Origin: DASVFB01 sp963766345
GTDB lineage: Bacteria; Actinomycetota; Thermoleophilia; Gaiellales; Gaiellaceae
Assembly (NCBI GenBank): GCA_963766345.1
Contig: CAVXZL010000013.1
Location: forward strand, 16,984-80,983
Length of the DNA stretch: 64,000 nucleotides
Direction of reading: 5' to 3'
This document shows, one piece after another, positions 11,090-19,094 of this stretch. Position numbers and translations under genes: made by a program. Position 1 is the first letter of the stretch; each line of letters starts with the position of its first letter. Below the pieces are notes generated by a model, which saw only the letters and a list, made by a program, of their open reading frames with translations, did not search any database and was not told the DNA's origin.

Positions 11090-12558
11090 GTCCGCAACTC
11101 GACGGTCTTCGCGTCGAAGTCGAGCTGGAGCGTCGCCTCGCCGCGCGTGAGCGTCACGCGCTTGCCGTCGGCGTTGACGGCGAGCTCGCGCGGGAGTCGC
11201 GGGCGCAGTGCGAGGAGCTCTCTGAACAGGGGCTCGGCCTCGCGGCGCTCGAGCTTCGAGCGCTCATAGGTCTCGACCGCCTGCGGGTCCGGCGCGTCGC
11301 TCCCGGATCCGGTTGTGCGCTCGACCTCTGCGCGGCGGCCTTCTCGCGTCGCCTCGGCGATCGCCGGATCGATGTGAGCCGTGAAGAACTGGAACGGGTT
11401 CTGCTCCTCGTACTCCTCGCCCATGAAGACGAGCGGCGTCTCGAGCGCGAAGAGCACGCACGCGAGCGCGACTCGGTGCGCGTCGGGCGGCAGGCGGTCG
11501 CCGAAGGCGCGGTTGCCGACCTGGTCGTGGTTCTGCGCCGCCGCGACGAAGCGCTCGGGTTGCTCGCGCGTGAGCTCGCGCACGACGCCGTCGATCGAGC
11601 CGAAGTCCTTGAAGTAGCCGGCTGTCTCGCCGGTGAGCAGCACGTGCAGATGGTGATGGAGGTTGTCCAGCCACATCGCGTCGTGCCCCCACTCCTCGAG
11701 CGGACGCAGGTCCTCGACGTTCATCTCGGAGATGACGAGGCCGTCGACGCGCTGCTTCAGCTCGGCGAGCACGTGCGGCTTCGACTCGTCGTAGATCGCG
11801 TGCACGGCGTCGAGGCGTAGCCCGTCGATCCGGTAGTCGCGCGTCCAGAGCTCGGCGTTCTGGATCGCCCACTCGCGCACGCCGCGCTGCGAGTAGTCGA
11901 TCGCCGCGCCCCAGAACGTGTCGTGCCGGTCGGTGAAGTACGGGCCGAACGCGGCGATCGCCTCGGAGCCGGGACCGATGTGGTTGTAGACGACGTCGAG
12001 GGTCACGCCGAGGCCTTCGCGGTGTGCGGCGTCGACGAGTCGCGCAAGCCCTTCCGGGCCACCGTATGCGGGATGCGGCGCGAAGGTGTAGAGGCCGTCG
12101 TAGCCCCAGTTGCGGTTGCCGGGGAACGTCGCTACCGGCATCACCTCGATCGCCGTGATGCCGAGGTCGCGCAGGCGGCCCAGGCGCGGGATGACGCCGT
12201 CGAAGGTCCCCTCGCCGGAGAACGTGCCGACGTGCAGCTCGTAGAGGACGAGCTCCTCGAGCGTCAGCTCCGGGCCGGACGCGATCTCGAAGCGCCTCGT
12301 GTCGACGACGCGCGACGGGCCACGCACGCCCTCGGGCTGGAAGCGCGAGCACGGGTCGGGCCAGGCATTGCCGTCGACGACGAAGCGGTAGTCGTCACCG
12401 TGCTTCGCGGCGATTTCCCCGGACCAGGTCCCGTCGTCGTCGGGGGCGAGCGGCTCGTCTTCGTCACCGACGCGCACGGCGAGGCTGTGCGCGTTCGGCG
12501 CCCACGTACGAAACGTCGTGCGCTCGTCGTCGAGCGGGATCGCACCAAGCGTTTGCAT
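11086..12558 (-). CDS. treZ: Maltooligosyltrehalose trehalohydrolase
   Basis: Hydrolyses the maltooligosyltrehalose made by TreY, releasing free trehalose. The 490-residue product has an N-terminal beta-sandwich (FRTWAPNAHSLAVRVGD), then the GH13 barrel: NWGYDGLYTFAPHPAYGGP, VTLDVVYNHIGPG, nucleophile in IDGLRLDAVHAI, Glu in GLVISEMNVED and Asp in AAAQNHDQVGNRAFGDR; the last motif is diagnostic of TreZ. It is shorter than many TreZ (560-600). First gene of treZ-treX-treY, with a TAGCCT hexamer 8 nt before the ATG suggesting a leaderless start. Confidence 0.95.
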
Positions 12559-12566
12559 GCGGCGCG

Positions 12567-12572
12567 AGGCTA
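12567..12572 (-). promoter_or_regulatory. Probable -10 box of the treZXY operon
   Basis: TAGCCT on the minus strand, 8 nt before the treZ ATG, at the spacing shared by many genes here. No Shine-Dalgarno sequence precedes treZ. Confidence 0.4.
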
Positions 12573-12599
12573 CCCGTCCGGCGGGAGCGCGACACTCGC

Positions 12600-12944
12600 G
12601 TGGTGATCCGTGACGAGCTCTCGCAGATCATCTCCTGGGAGGATCGGCACCGCCGGCTGATCGCGCGCCTGCTGCTCGTCCTCTTCGCCACGCTCGCGAT
12701 CGACGCGGTCGGCTCGGTCGCGATCTACTTCATGGAGCGAAATGCGCAAGGCACGGAGATCGCGTCGTTCGGCGACGCCGTTTTCTTCACGACCGTCCAG
12801 CTGCTGACGGTCTCGTCGCAGATCAAGAACCCGCTCACACCGGCCGGCAGGGTCGTGGACGTCCTGCTCGAGGTATGGGCGGTGATCGTCGTCGCGGGGT
12901 CGGCCGGTGCTATCGCGACGTTCTTTCAGAGTGGCGACGGCTGA
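12600..12944 (+). CDS. Two-helix ion-channel-like membrane protein lacking a GYG filter
   Basis: A 114-residue protein with the layout of a two-TM channel subunit: helix 1 (LIARLLLVLFATLAIDAVGS), a pore-loop-like segment (FFTTVQLLTVSSQ) and helix 2 (VVDVLLEVWAVIVVAGSAGA). The position where potassium channels carry TVGYG reads TVSSQ, so potassium selectivity is not expected; similar TVSSQ proteins are, to my memory, common in actinobacteria. GTG at 12600 or 12603 is the start. Its last 35 nt overlap the 3' end of hisIE on the opposite strand. Confidence 0.65.
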   Translation: MVIRDELSQIISWEDRHRRLIARLLLVLFATLAIDAVGSVAIYFMERNAQGTEIASFGDAVFFTTVQLLTVSSQIKNPLTPAGRVVDVLLEVWAVIVVAGSAGAIATFFQSGDG

Positions 12945-13467
12945 GCACATCCTCGACCGCCGCCGGATCGAGCCCGCGCGACGCAAGCAGCACGTAGGTG
13001 TGGAACCACAGGTCGGCGACCTCGTCGAGCACGCGCTCGTCGGACTCGGCGAGCGCTGCGACAGACGCTTCGACGCCTTCCTCCCCGACCTTGCGCGCGC
13101 ACGCGGCGACGCCCTCGTCCAGAAGTCGCGACACGTACGAGCCTTCGGGACGCTCCTTCGCGCGCTCGGCGACGACGCGCCACAGCCAGGGCGCGAAGCA
13201 CGACACGGCGTTCGTGTGGCACGCAGGGCCGTTCGGCCGGACGCGGACGAGCAGCGCGTCGCCGTCGCAGTCGTCGCGTAGCTCTTCGACGGCGAGCGTG
13301 TTGCCGGAGGTCTCGCCCTTCTTCCAGAGGCGCTCGCGCGAGCGGCTCCAGAACCACGCTTCTCCGGTCTCGCGCGTCAGCCGCTCGGCCTCGTCGTTCA
13401 TCCACGCGAGCATGAGCACGCGGCCGGTGTCGGCGTCTTGCACGATTGCGGCCCTAAGCGGCGTCAC
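12910..13467 (-). CDS. hisIE: Bifunctional phosphoribosyl-AMP cyclohydrolase / phosphoribosyl-ATP pyrophosphatase
   Basis: Catalyses steps two and three of histidine synthesis. Residues 1-110 form HisI, with RVLMLAWMNDEAERLT, GEAWFWSRSRERLWKKGETSGN and DCDGDALLVRV plus the Zn-ligand Cys in GPACHT. Residues 115-180 form HisE, with YVSRLLDEGVAACARKVGEEGVE and DEVADLWFHTYVLL. The GTG at 13467 overlaps the hisF end by 14 nt, so it is the last gene of the his operon. At 185 residues it is slightly short for a fused HisIE (about 200). Confidence 0.95.
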   Translation of the reverse strand: MTPLRAAIVQDADTGRVLMLAWMNDEAERLTRETGEAWFWSRSRERLWKKGETSGNTLAVEELRDDCDGDALLVRVRPNGPACHTNAVSCFAPWLWRVVAERAKERPEGSYVSRLLDEGVAACARKVGEEGVEASVAALAESDERVLDEVADLWFHTYVLLASRGLDPAAVEDVLSRRHSERTSR

Positions 13468-14197
13468 GAAGCGGCACTCCCATGTCGCGAAGCTCGGCGC
13501 GCAGTCGGACGAGTCGCGACGGGTCCTCGTGGAGGATCGACGCGAGCAGCGCCGCCTGCGCGATCTCGAGCGCCTCGGCGACGTGGATCGCCTGGCCCGC
13601 GCCGCCCGACGCGATGACAGGGACCGAGACGGCGTCGGCGACCTCCTGCGTCACCTCGAGGTCGTAGCCCGCGCGCGTGCCGTCGGCGTCGATCGACGTG
13701 AGCAGGATCTCGCCGGCGCCGCGGCGCTCGCACTCACGCGCCCACTCGGCAGCGCGTCGCGGCGTCGCCGCTGTTCCGGCTCGCGAGCGGACGTCACCCT
13801 CGGTCGCGTCGATCGCGACGACGACGGCCTGGCTGCCGAGCTTCTCCGCGAGCTCGGTCACGAGCTCCGGCCGCTCGAGCGCAGCGGAGTTGACGGAGAT
13901 CTTGTCCGCGCCCGCACGGAGCAGCGACTCGGCGTCGGCGACCTTCCGGATGCCGCCGCCCACGGTGAAGGGGATCGCGAGGCGTTCGGCGACGCGGCCG
14001 ACGAGCTCCACGAGCGTGGCGCGGTCTTCGAGCGTCGCGGAGATGTCGAGGAACACGAGCTCGTCCGCGCCGGCGTCGGAGTACGCGCCGCCGAGCTCGA
14101 TCGGGTCGCCGACGTCACGCAGGCCGACGAAGTTCACGCCCTTGACGACGCGACCGCCGGCGACGTCGAGGCACGGGATCAGACGAGGGAGAGGCAC
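13454..14197 (-). CDS. hisF: Imidazole glycerol phosphate synthase, cyclase subunit
   Basis: With HisH, converts PRFAR and ammonia to imidazole glycerol phosphate and AICAR. The 247-residue TIM barrel shows LIPCLDVAGGRVVKGVNF (catalytic Asp), IPFTVGGGIRKV, ADKISVNSAAL, the second catalytic Asp in LLTSIDADGTRAGYD, and VPVIASGGAGQ. The GTG at 14197, just upstream of the conserved LIPCLDV, overlaps hisH by 19 nt; an extension to 14314 would be non-homologous. It is coupled to hisH upstream and hisIE downstream. Confidence 0.95.
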   Translation of the reverse strand: MPLPRLIPCLDVAGGRVVKGVNFVGLRDVGDPIELGGAYSDAGADELVFLDISATLEDRATLVELVGRVAERLAIPFTVGGGIRKVADAESLLRAGADKISVNSAALERPELVTELAEKLGSQAVVVAIDATEGDVRSRAGTAATPRRAAEWARECERRGAGEILLTSIDADGTRAGYDLEVTQEVADAVSVPVIASGGAGQAIHVAEALEIAQAALLASILHEDPSRLVRLRAELRDMGVPLRDAA

Positions 14198-14718
14198 AGG
14201 CTCTCCAGGAAGCGGGCACCCGCGGCGCCGCTCTTCTCGGGGTGGAACTGGACGCCGCTGAACGCGCCGCGCTCGGCGACGGCGACGATGCCCTCGGAAC
14301 GCGCTGTCGCACACGGCGTCTCGGCGGCATACGAGTGCGCGAAGTAGAACGTCTCCCCCAGGCCGTCGACCTCGGCCCAGCCGATGCGCGGAATGCGGCC
14401 TTCGGACAATCGCACCGACCGGCCCGGGACGATGCCGAGCCCTTCGACGCCACCGTCCTCCTCCGACTCGTCGAGCGCGAGCTGCAGGCCGAGACAGATG
14501 CCGAGCACGCGGCGACCGTCTTCCACGCGCTCGCGCAGCACGTCGTCGAGCCCACGTCTCCGCAGCCCTTCCATCGCCGAGCGCGCGGAGCCGACGCCCG
14601 GGAGCACTGCGAGGTCGGCGGCCTCGACGTCGTCGGTGAAGAGCACGCCGAGGCGCGCGAACGCGATCTCGACCGAGCGCGTGTTCCCGGCGCCGTAGTC
14701 GCAGATCGCGACGTTCAC
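14179..14718 (-). CDS. hisH: Imidazole glycerol phosphate synthase, glutamine amidotransferase subunit
   Basis: Class I glutaminase that supplies ammonia to HisF; 179 residues. Visible motifs: ICDYGAGNTRSVE, LPGVGSARSAM for the oxyanion region, the nucleophile Cys in GICLGLQLALDESEE, and the His-Glu pair in VQFHPEKSG. The GTG at 14718 overlaps the hisB-domain stop as GTGA. Length is a little below the usual 200. Confidence 0.94.
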   Translation of the reverse strand: MNVAICDYGAGNTRSVEIAFARLGVLFTDDVEAADLAVLPGVGSARSAMEGLRRRGLDDVLRERVEDGRRVLGICLGLQLALDESEEDGGVEGLGIVPGRSVRLSEGRIPRIGWAEVDGLGETFYFAHSYAAETPCATARSEGIVAVAERGAFSGVQFHPEKSGAAGARFLESLCLSLV

Positions 14719-16244
14719 AGCACGCCCTTCGTCGACGGAATTCCCTCGCTCTCGAGCCTCACCGCGACGCGCAGCGCGCGACCGACCGCCTTGAACGCCG
14801 CCTCGGCGACGTGGTGCGGATCGCGGCCGGTCGAATCGACGTGAATCGCGACCCGTGCCGATTGCGCGAGGCTCGACAGCATGTGCACGGCCAGGCCGGG
14901 ATCGAGCTCGAGCTTCAGCTCGGCCGCGGGACGTCCGCCGAGGTCGACCGCCGCGCGGGCGAGCGCGTCGTCCATCGGGACGACCGCGTCGCCGTAGCGC
15001 GCGATCCCACGACGGTCTCCGAGCGCGGCGTCGAGGGCGTCGCCGAGCGCGAGCGCGGCGTCTTCCGCCGTGTGGTGGTCGCCCGTCTCGACGTCGCCGA
15101 CGCCTTCGAGGATCAGGTCGAACCCGGCGTGGAAGGCGAGCTGCTCGAGGAAGTGGTCGTACAGACCTGCGCCCGTCGCGACGCGCACGCGCGAGGCGCC
15201 GTCGAGCGCGAGGCGGACGCGGATCCGCGTCTCCGCGGTTGCCCGCAGGCGACGAACGCGGCGGCCGCCCGCAGCAGCGACGGGCGACGGCCTGTCCAGC
15301 AAGCGCGCGAGCGCCTCGACGAGCACGTCGTCGTCCTCGCGGTCGAGCACCGAGATGCGGACACCCGCAGCGAACGGCCGCACGGCCAGCCCCCGGCGCA
15401 GCAGCTTGTCGAAGAGGTCGCGTGGCTCGTCGACGGGTACGAAGAGGAAGTTGCCCTGCGACGGAAGCGGATCGAGGCCGAGCGCGCGCAGCGCGCGCGC
15501 CAGCCGTTCACGCTCCTCGACGACCGGCGCCACGTCGGGCGGCGACTCCAGCGCCGCGAGCGCGAGGGCCGCCGACAGCGACGTCACCGGACACGGCGCC
15601 TGCCGCGCGTTCAGCTCGCGCGCGGTCGCCGCGTCGGCGATCGCGTAGCCGACACGCGCGCTCGCGAGCGCGAACGCCTTCGAGAAGGTGCGGATCACGA
15701 TGACGCCGTCGTCGATCAGCGGCAGCGCCGTCTTGCCGCAGTACTCGTAATACGCCTCGTCGACGACGAGTGGCCGCGCGCCGGGCAGCGCGTCGAGCGC
15801 ACCGGTCGGGTTGTTCGGCCGGCAGCAGAACGTGACCGCGGGATCGGCCTCTCCGACCTCGGCGCCGGCGAGCCATGCGCCGATTCGAAACAGCGGATAC
15901 GTCGGATCGTCGGCGATCGCGACGGTGTCGCCCGGCCCCGCGAACGCGCGCGCGCAGAGCAGGATCAGGTCGTCGGCGCCCGCACCGAGCACGACGTTCT
16001 CGGGACCGACGCCGTTGTAGCGCGCGATCGCGTCGAGCAGCTCGGGGTAGCCGCCGTGCGCGTAGGTGTTGATGCGCGCGAGCTGCCCGGCGATCGTCCC
16101 GGGGCGTGACGACGGCAGCGGCTGCGCCGCGACGTTGCCGTCGTAGCGGATCACCTCGATCGGATCGATGCCCGCGAGCCGCGCGATGTCGGCGGTCGAC
16201 GGCGCCCAGCCGTAACCGGTGAACTCCGGCGAGATCGCCCTCAT
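14715..16244 (-). CDS. hisCB: Fused histidinol-phosphate aminotransferase / imidazoleglycerol-phosphate dehydratase (HisC-HisB)
   Basis: One uninterrupted 509-codon frame carries two consecutive-step enzymes. Residues 1 to about 325 are a PLP aminotransferase of the HisC type: GAGADDLILLCARAFAGPGD, CRPNNPTGALD, LVVDEAYYEYCG and the Schiff-base Lys in TFSKAFALASARVGYA. After a short Arg/Ala linker, residues from about 336 are HisB: LYDHFLEQLAFHAGFDL, ETGDHHTAEDAALALGDAL, DRRGIARYG, PHHVAEAAFKAVGRALR and the terminal STKGVL. The HisB part (about 174 residues) lacks roughly a dozen residues before the VHMLSSLA helix. The ATG at 16244 overlaps the hisD stop as ATGA. HisB is commonly free or fused to a phosphatase (HisNB), so fusion to HisC is unusual. 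There is no internal stop, and both halves are in normal frame. Confidence 0.92.
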   Translation of the reverse strand: MRAISPEFTGYGWAPSTADIARLAGIDPIEVIRYDGNVAAQPLPSSRPGTIAGQLARINTYAHGGYPELLDAIARYNGVGPENVVLGAGADDLILLCARAFAGPGDTVAIADDPTYPLFRIGAWLAGAEVGEADPAVTFCCRPNNPTGALDALPGARPLVVDEAYYEYCGKTALPLIDDGVIVIRTFSKAFALASARVGYAIADAATARELNARQAPCPVTSLSAALALAALESPPDVAPVVEERERLARALRALGLDPLPSQGNFLFVPVDEPRDLFDKLLRRGLAVRPFAAGVRISVLDREDDDVLVEALARLLDRPSPVAAAGGRRVRRLRATAETRIRVRLALDGASRVRVATGAGLYDHFLEQLAFHAGFDLILEGVGDVETGDHHTAEDAALALGDALDAALGDRRGIARYGDAVVPMDDALARAAVDLGGRPAAELKLELDPGLAVHMLSSLAQSARVAIHVDSTGRDPHHVAEAAFKAVGRALRVAVRLESEGIPSTKGVL

Positions 16245-17221
16245 CGCCGCACCGCCGCGGCGTGCGCCGGCATCCCCTCCGCCGCCGCGAGCGCCTCGAC
16301 AACGGGGCGAACGCGCGCGAGGCCCTCCGGGGTCAGCCGCTGGATCGTCAGCGGCTTGAGGAACGTCTCGATGCCGAGCCCGCCGACGCTTCGCGCCCAG
16401 CCGCCGGTCGGGAGCACGTGGTTGCCGCCGGTCGCGTAGTCGCCGGCAGCGACGGGAGACGACGCACCGACGAACACCGCGCCCGCGTTGCGCACGTCGC
16501 CCGCGCGCGCCTCGGCCTCGACGCCGAGCAGCACGAGGTGCTCGGGCGCGAGCTCCTCGGCCTCCTCGAGCGAATCGACGACGCGGCAGACCGTGTCTGC
16601 CCCGTGCTCGGCCTGGGCTGCGAGCTCGAGCTCGACGATGCGCGGATCCGTTCCGTTCGACGCGACGACGACGACCTCGGACGGGCCGGCGGGAAGGTCG
16701 ATCGCGACGTCGCGCGACACGGCGAGCTTCGCCTCGTTCACGTACGCGTTCCCGGGCCCGACGATCCGGTCGACACGCTCGACGTAGGCGAGCCACGCGA
16801 TCGCCTGCGGCCCGCCGAGCGCCCAGACCTCGTTCACGCCGAGTGCCTCGGCCGCGGCTGCGACGAGCCCGGCGCCCGAGGGTGGCGTCACGACCACGAT
16901 CCGCTCGACGCCCGCGGCCTGCGCCGGCACCGTGCACATGACGAGCGTCGAGATCAGCCCGCGCGGCACGTAGACGCCGACCGAGCGGAGCGGCACCCAC
17001 CGCCGCTCGAGTACGACGCCCGGCTCGATCTCGAGCTCGACATCGCGTGGACGCTGCGCCTCGTGCCAGCGGCGCACGCGGTCGGCGAGCGTGAGCAGCG
17101 CCTCGCGCGGAAGCCCTTGGGCGTCCGGAACCGCGCGCGCCGGCTCGGCGCCGTCGAGCTCGAGCGCCCACTCGCGCACGGCATCCATGCCGCGGGCTTT
17201 CACGTCCTCGACGATGTTCAC
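16241..17221 (-). CDS. hisD: Histidinol dehydrogenase (compact form)
   Basis: Performs the last two oxidations to histidine, Zn-dependent. The product is only 326 residues, against about 430 for the family. All catalytic and Zn positions are recognisable: QAEHGAD, LAPEHLVL (general base pair), AAGDYATGGNHVLPT and the C-terminal AAAEGMPAH. Two blocks are missing: about 40 residues at the N-terminus, and about 40 between QAEHGAD and APEHL, where only a short TVCRVVDSLEEAEEL bridge remains. The GTG at 17221 overlaps the hisG stop as GTGA, and any extension upstream would lie inside hisG. Sequence around the gaps is in frame, so these look like real size reductions. Confidence 0.92.
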   Translation of the reverse strand: MNIVEDVKARGMDAVREWALELDGAEPARAVPDAQGLPREALLTLADRVRRWHEAQRPRDVELEIEPGVVLERRWVPLRSVGVYVPRGLISTLVMCTVPAQAAGVERIVVVTPPSGAGLVAAAAEALGVNEVWALGGPQAIAWLAYVERVDRIVGPGNAYVNEAKLAVSRDVAIDLPAGPSEVVVVASNGTDPRIVELELAAQAEHGADTVCRVVDSLEEAEELAPEHLVLLGVEAEARAGDVRNAGAVFVGASSPVAAGDYATGGNHVLPTGGWARSVGGLGIETFLKPLTIQRLTPEGLARVRPVVEALAAAEGMPAHAAAVRR

Positions 17222-18055
17222 GAGATCATCCGCTCGACGGGAACCAACAGGATCGACGACGCGCCGGCCTCCTCGAGCTTCGGCAGCAGGCGCCAGACGT
17301 CGTCGGCGGGGACGAGCGCGTGAACCGCGACCATGCCCGGCTCCGCGAGCGGCAGCACGCTCGGCGCGCGCGAGCCGGGAACGAGCGCGTAGATCCTGTC
17401 GAGCGATTCCTCCGGCGCGTTCAGCATCAGGTAGCGGTTGCGGCGCGCCTCGACGACCGAGCGCAGGATCGCGGCGAGGCGGCTCGGATGGTCGCCCTCG
17501 TCGCGCGCCACGAGCACCGCCTCGGACTCGAAGAGCGACCCGAGCGAGCGCAGGCCGTTCGTCTTCAGCGTGCTGCCGCTCGAAACGAGGTCGACGATCG
17601 CGTCCGCAAGGCCGAGCCGCGGCGCGACCTCGACCGAGCCCGTCACGTCGACGAGCTCGACGTCGATGCCGCGCTCGGCCGAGCAGCTCCCGCGCGAGCC
17701 GCGGATACGCCGTCGCGACGTGCGCACCCGCAAGCTGCGCGAGCTCGGTCACGGGCGATTCCTCCGGCACGGCCGCCTCGAGCCGGCAGCCGCCGAACCC
17801 GAGCTTCAGCAGCTCCTTCACCTCGGCGCCGCGCTCGCGCACGAGGTCGGCGCCCGTGATCCCGCAGTCGACGACGCCGTCCTGCACGTACTCGGGCACG
17901 TCTGCCGCACGGACGAGCAGCACGTCGACCGGAGCGTTGCGGCACGGGAACGCGAGCGCCCGCTCCCCGGGCACCTCGGGACCGAGCCCCGCGTCGTCGA
18001 GCAGCGAGATCGAGGGCTCGCGCAGCCGGCCCTTCGCCGGCACGGCGATCGTCAG
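17218..18055 (-). CDS. hisG: ATP phosphoribosyltransferase (one frameshift as sequenced)
   Basis: First enzyme of histidine synthesis, with the long form's C-terminal regulatory domain (residues after about 205, MVAVHALVPADDVWRLLPKLEEAGASSILLVPVERM). The N-terminal part LTIAVPAKGRLREPS through HVATAYPRLAREL reads in one frame; the rest (ERGIDVELVDVTGSVEVAPRLGLADAIVDLV, SSGSTLKTNGLR) reads in another. A single extra C on the plus strand near 17678-17680 explains the shift. With that base removed the protein is about 279 residues and normal. The start appears to be CTG at 18055, overlapping the yerC stop as CTGA; the next in-frame GTG (18043) would cut into the conserved first strand. Confidence 0.9.
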
Positions 18056-18369
18056 GCGGTCGTCCTGCGCCGCTTCATGCGGTCGAGCAACAAGCGGTAC
18101 CCGTCCTCGCCGTGCCGCAGCCAGTGCGCCACGCGAGTCACCGTCGTCGTCGAGGCGTGCGTCCTGCGACTGATCTCGAGGTACGGCAAGCCCTCCTCGA
18201 GCAGCCGCGCCACCTGCCAGCGGTGCGCCATCGCCTCCAGCTCCGACAGCGTGCAGAGGTCGCGGAGGAAGCGGCCCACCTCGTCCGGGCTCTTGAGAGA
18301 GGCCATCGCCTCGCAAAGCTCGCTGATCTCCTGGGTCTGCCATGGATGTGAAGGTTCCGCCGTTGCCAT
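18052..18369 (-). CDS. YerC/YecD family TrpR-like DNA-binding protein
   Basis: A 105-residue helical protein of the TrpR-like repressor fold: CEAMASLKSPDEVGRFLRDLCTLSELEAMAHRW, then a helix-turn-helix in LPYLEISRRTHASTTTVTRVAHWLRHG. It heads the operon that continues into hisG by a CTGA overlap, and it faces hisA across 38 bp. Inference: it regulates the his genes from this divergent region. The ligand is unknown. Confidence 0.85.
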   Translation of the reverse strand: MATAEPSHPWQTQEISELCEAMASLKSPDEVGRFLRDLCTLSELEAMAHRWQVARLLEEGLPYLEISRRTHASTTTVTRVAHWLRHGEDGYRLLLDRMKRRRTTA

Positions 18370-18407
18370 CGGAGCGTGTTAGCACGATAACATAGCAACA
18401 CGGCACC
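18370..18407. promoter_or_regulatory. Divergent promoter region between yerC-his operon and hisA
   Basis: Toward hisA, TAACAT (18388) and TAGCAA (18393-18398, 9 nt before the ATG) are -10 candidates. Toward yerC, CTAACA lies 7 nt before the ATG. TAGCA occurs twice in direct orientation (18380 and 18393, 13 bp apart) and could be an operator for the TrpR-like protein. Both genes lack Shine-Dalgarno sequences. Confidence 0.45.
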
Positions 18408-19094
18408 ATGGAAGTGATACCCGCCATCGACCTGCTCGGCGAGCGAGCCGTGCGCCTGGAGCAGGGCGACTACGCGCGCTCGAAGCAGTACGGCGAGCCC
18501 GTCGACCTTGCCCGAAGGTTCGCGGCCGACGGCGCCGCACGGCTGCACGTCGTCGACCTCGACGGCGCGCGCGCGGGACGGATCCGGCCGAACGTCGTCG
18601 TGACGATCGTGAAAGCGGCCGCCGCCGTGCCGGTTCAGGCGTCCGGCGGTATTCGTTCCGTCGCGGACGCGGAAGCGCTGCTCGCGGCCGGCGCCGCGCG
18701 CGTCGTCATCGGCACGGCCGCCTGGACGCTCCTCGACGAGCTCGTCGCCGCCCTCGGCGAGCGGCTGGTCGTCGCGCTCGACGTCCGCGAGGGGGTCGTC
18801 CGCACTCGCGGGTGGACCGAGGGCTCGCTGCCGGTCGAGGAGGCGATCCGGCGGTGCGTCGAGGCGCGCGTGCCGAGGCTCCTCTGCACCGCTATCGACC
18901 GCGACGGCACGCTCACGGGCCCGGACACCGACCTCGTCGCACGCGTCGTGCACGCGTCCGCCCTCCCCGTGCTCGCTGCCGGCGGCATCCGCTCCGACGC
19001 GGACGTCGACGCGCTCGCTCGGGCCGGCGCGGAGGGCGCGATCGTCGGTCGCGCCCTCCTCGAGGGAAAGCTGAGCCTCAGGGCTCGAGCCTGA
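18408..19094 (+). CDS. hisA: ProFAR isomerase (HisA)
   Basis: TIM-barrel isomerase that makes PRFAR for HisHF; 228 residues. Motifs: MEVIPAIDLLGERAVRLEQGDY with the catalytic Asp, RLHVVDLDGARAG, VQASGGIRSV, ARVVIGTAAW, the second Asp in CTAIDRDGTLTGPD, and VLAAGGIRSDAD. It is the only his gene on the plus strand. Its last 17 nt overlap the 3' end of the DUF4389 gene in a convergent arrangement. The actinobacterial dual-function form PriA cannot be separated from HisA by eye, but no trp genes are nearby. Confidence 0.93.
   Translation: MEVIPAIDLLGERAVRLEQGDYARSKQYGEPVDLARRFAADGAARLHVVDLDGARAGRIRPNVVVTIVKAAAAVPVQASGGIRSVADAEALLAAGAARVVIGTAAWTLLDELVAALGERLVVALDVREGVVRTRGWTEGSLPVEEAIRRCVEARVPRLLCTAIDRDGTLTGPDTDLVARVVHASALPVLAAGGIRSDADVDALARAGAEGAIVGRALLEGKLSLRARA

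Noticed and set aside
14715..17171. Reading the HisC-HisB frame as an 818-codon protein starting at 17171
   Set aside because: The extra N-terminal 309 residues are Arg/Ala-rich antiframe sequence inside hisD; the homologous start is the ATG at 16244.
17660..17700. Programmed ribosomal frameshift in hisG
   Set aside because: No slippery heptamer or downstream structure is evident, and identical one-base events occur in many unrelated genes here, so a sequence error is simpler.
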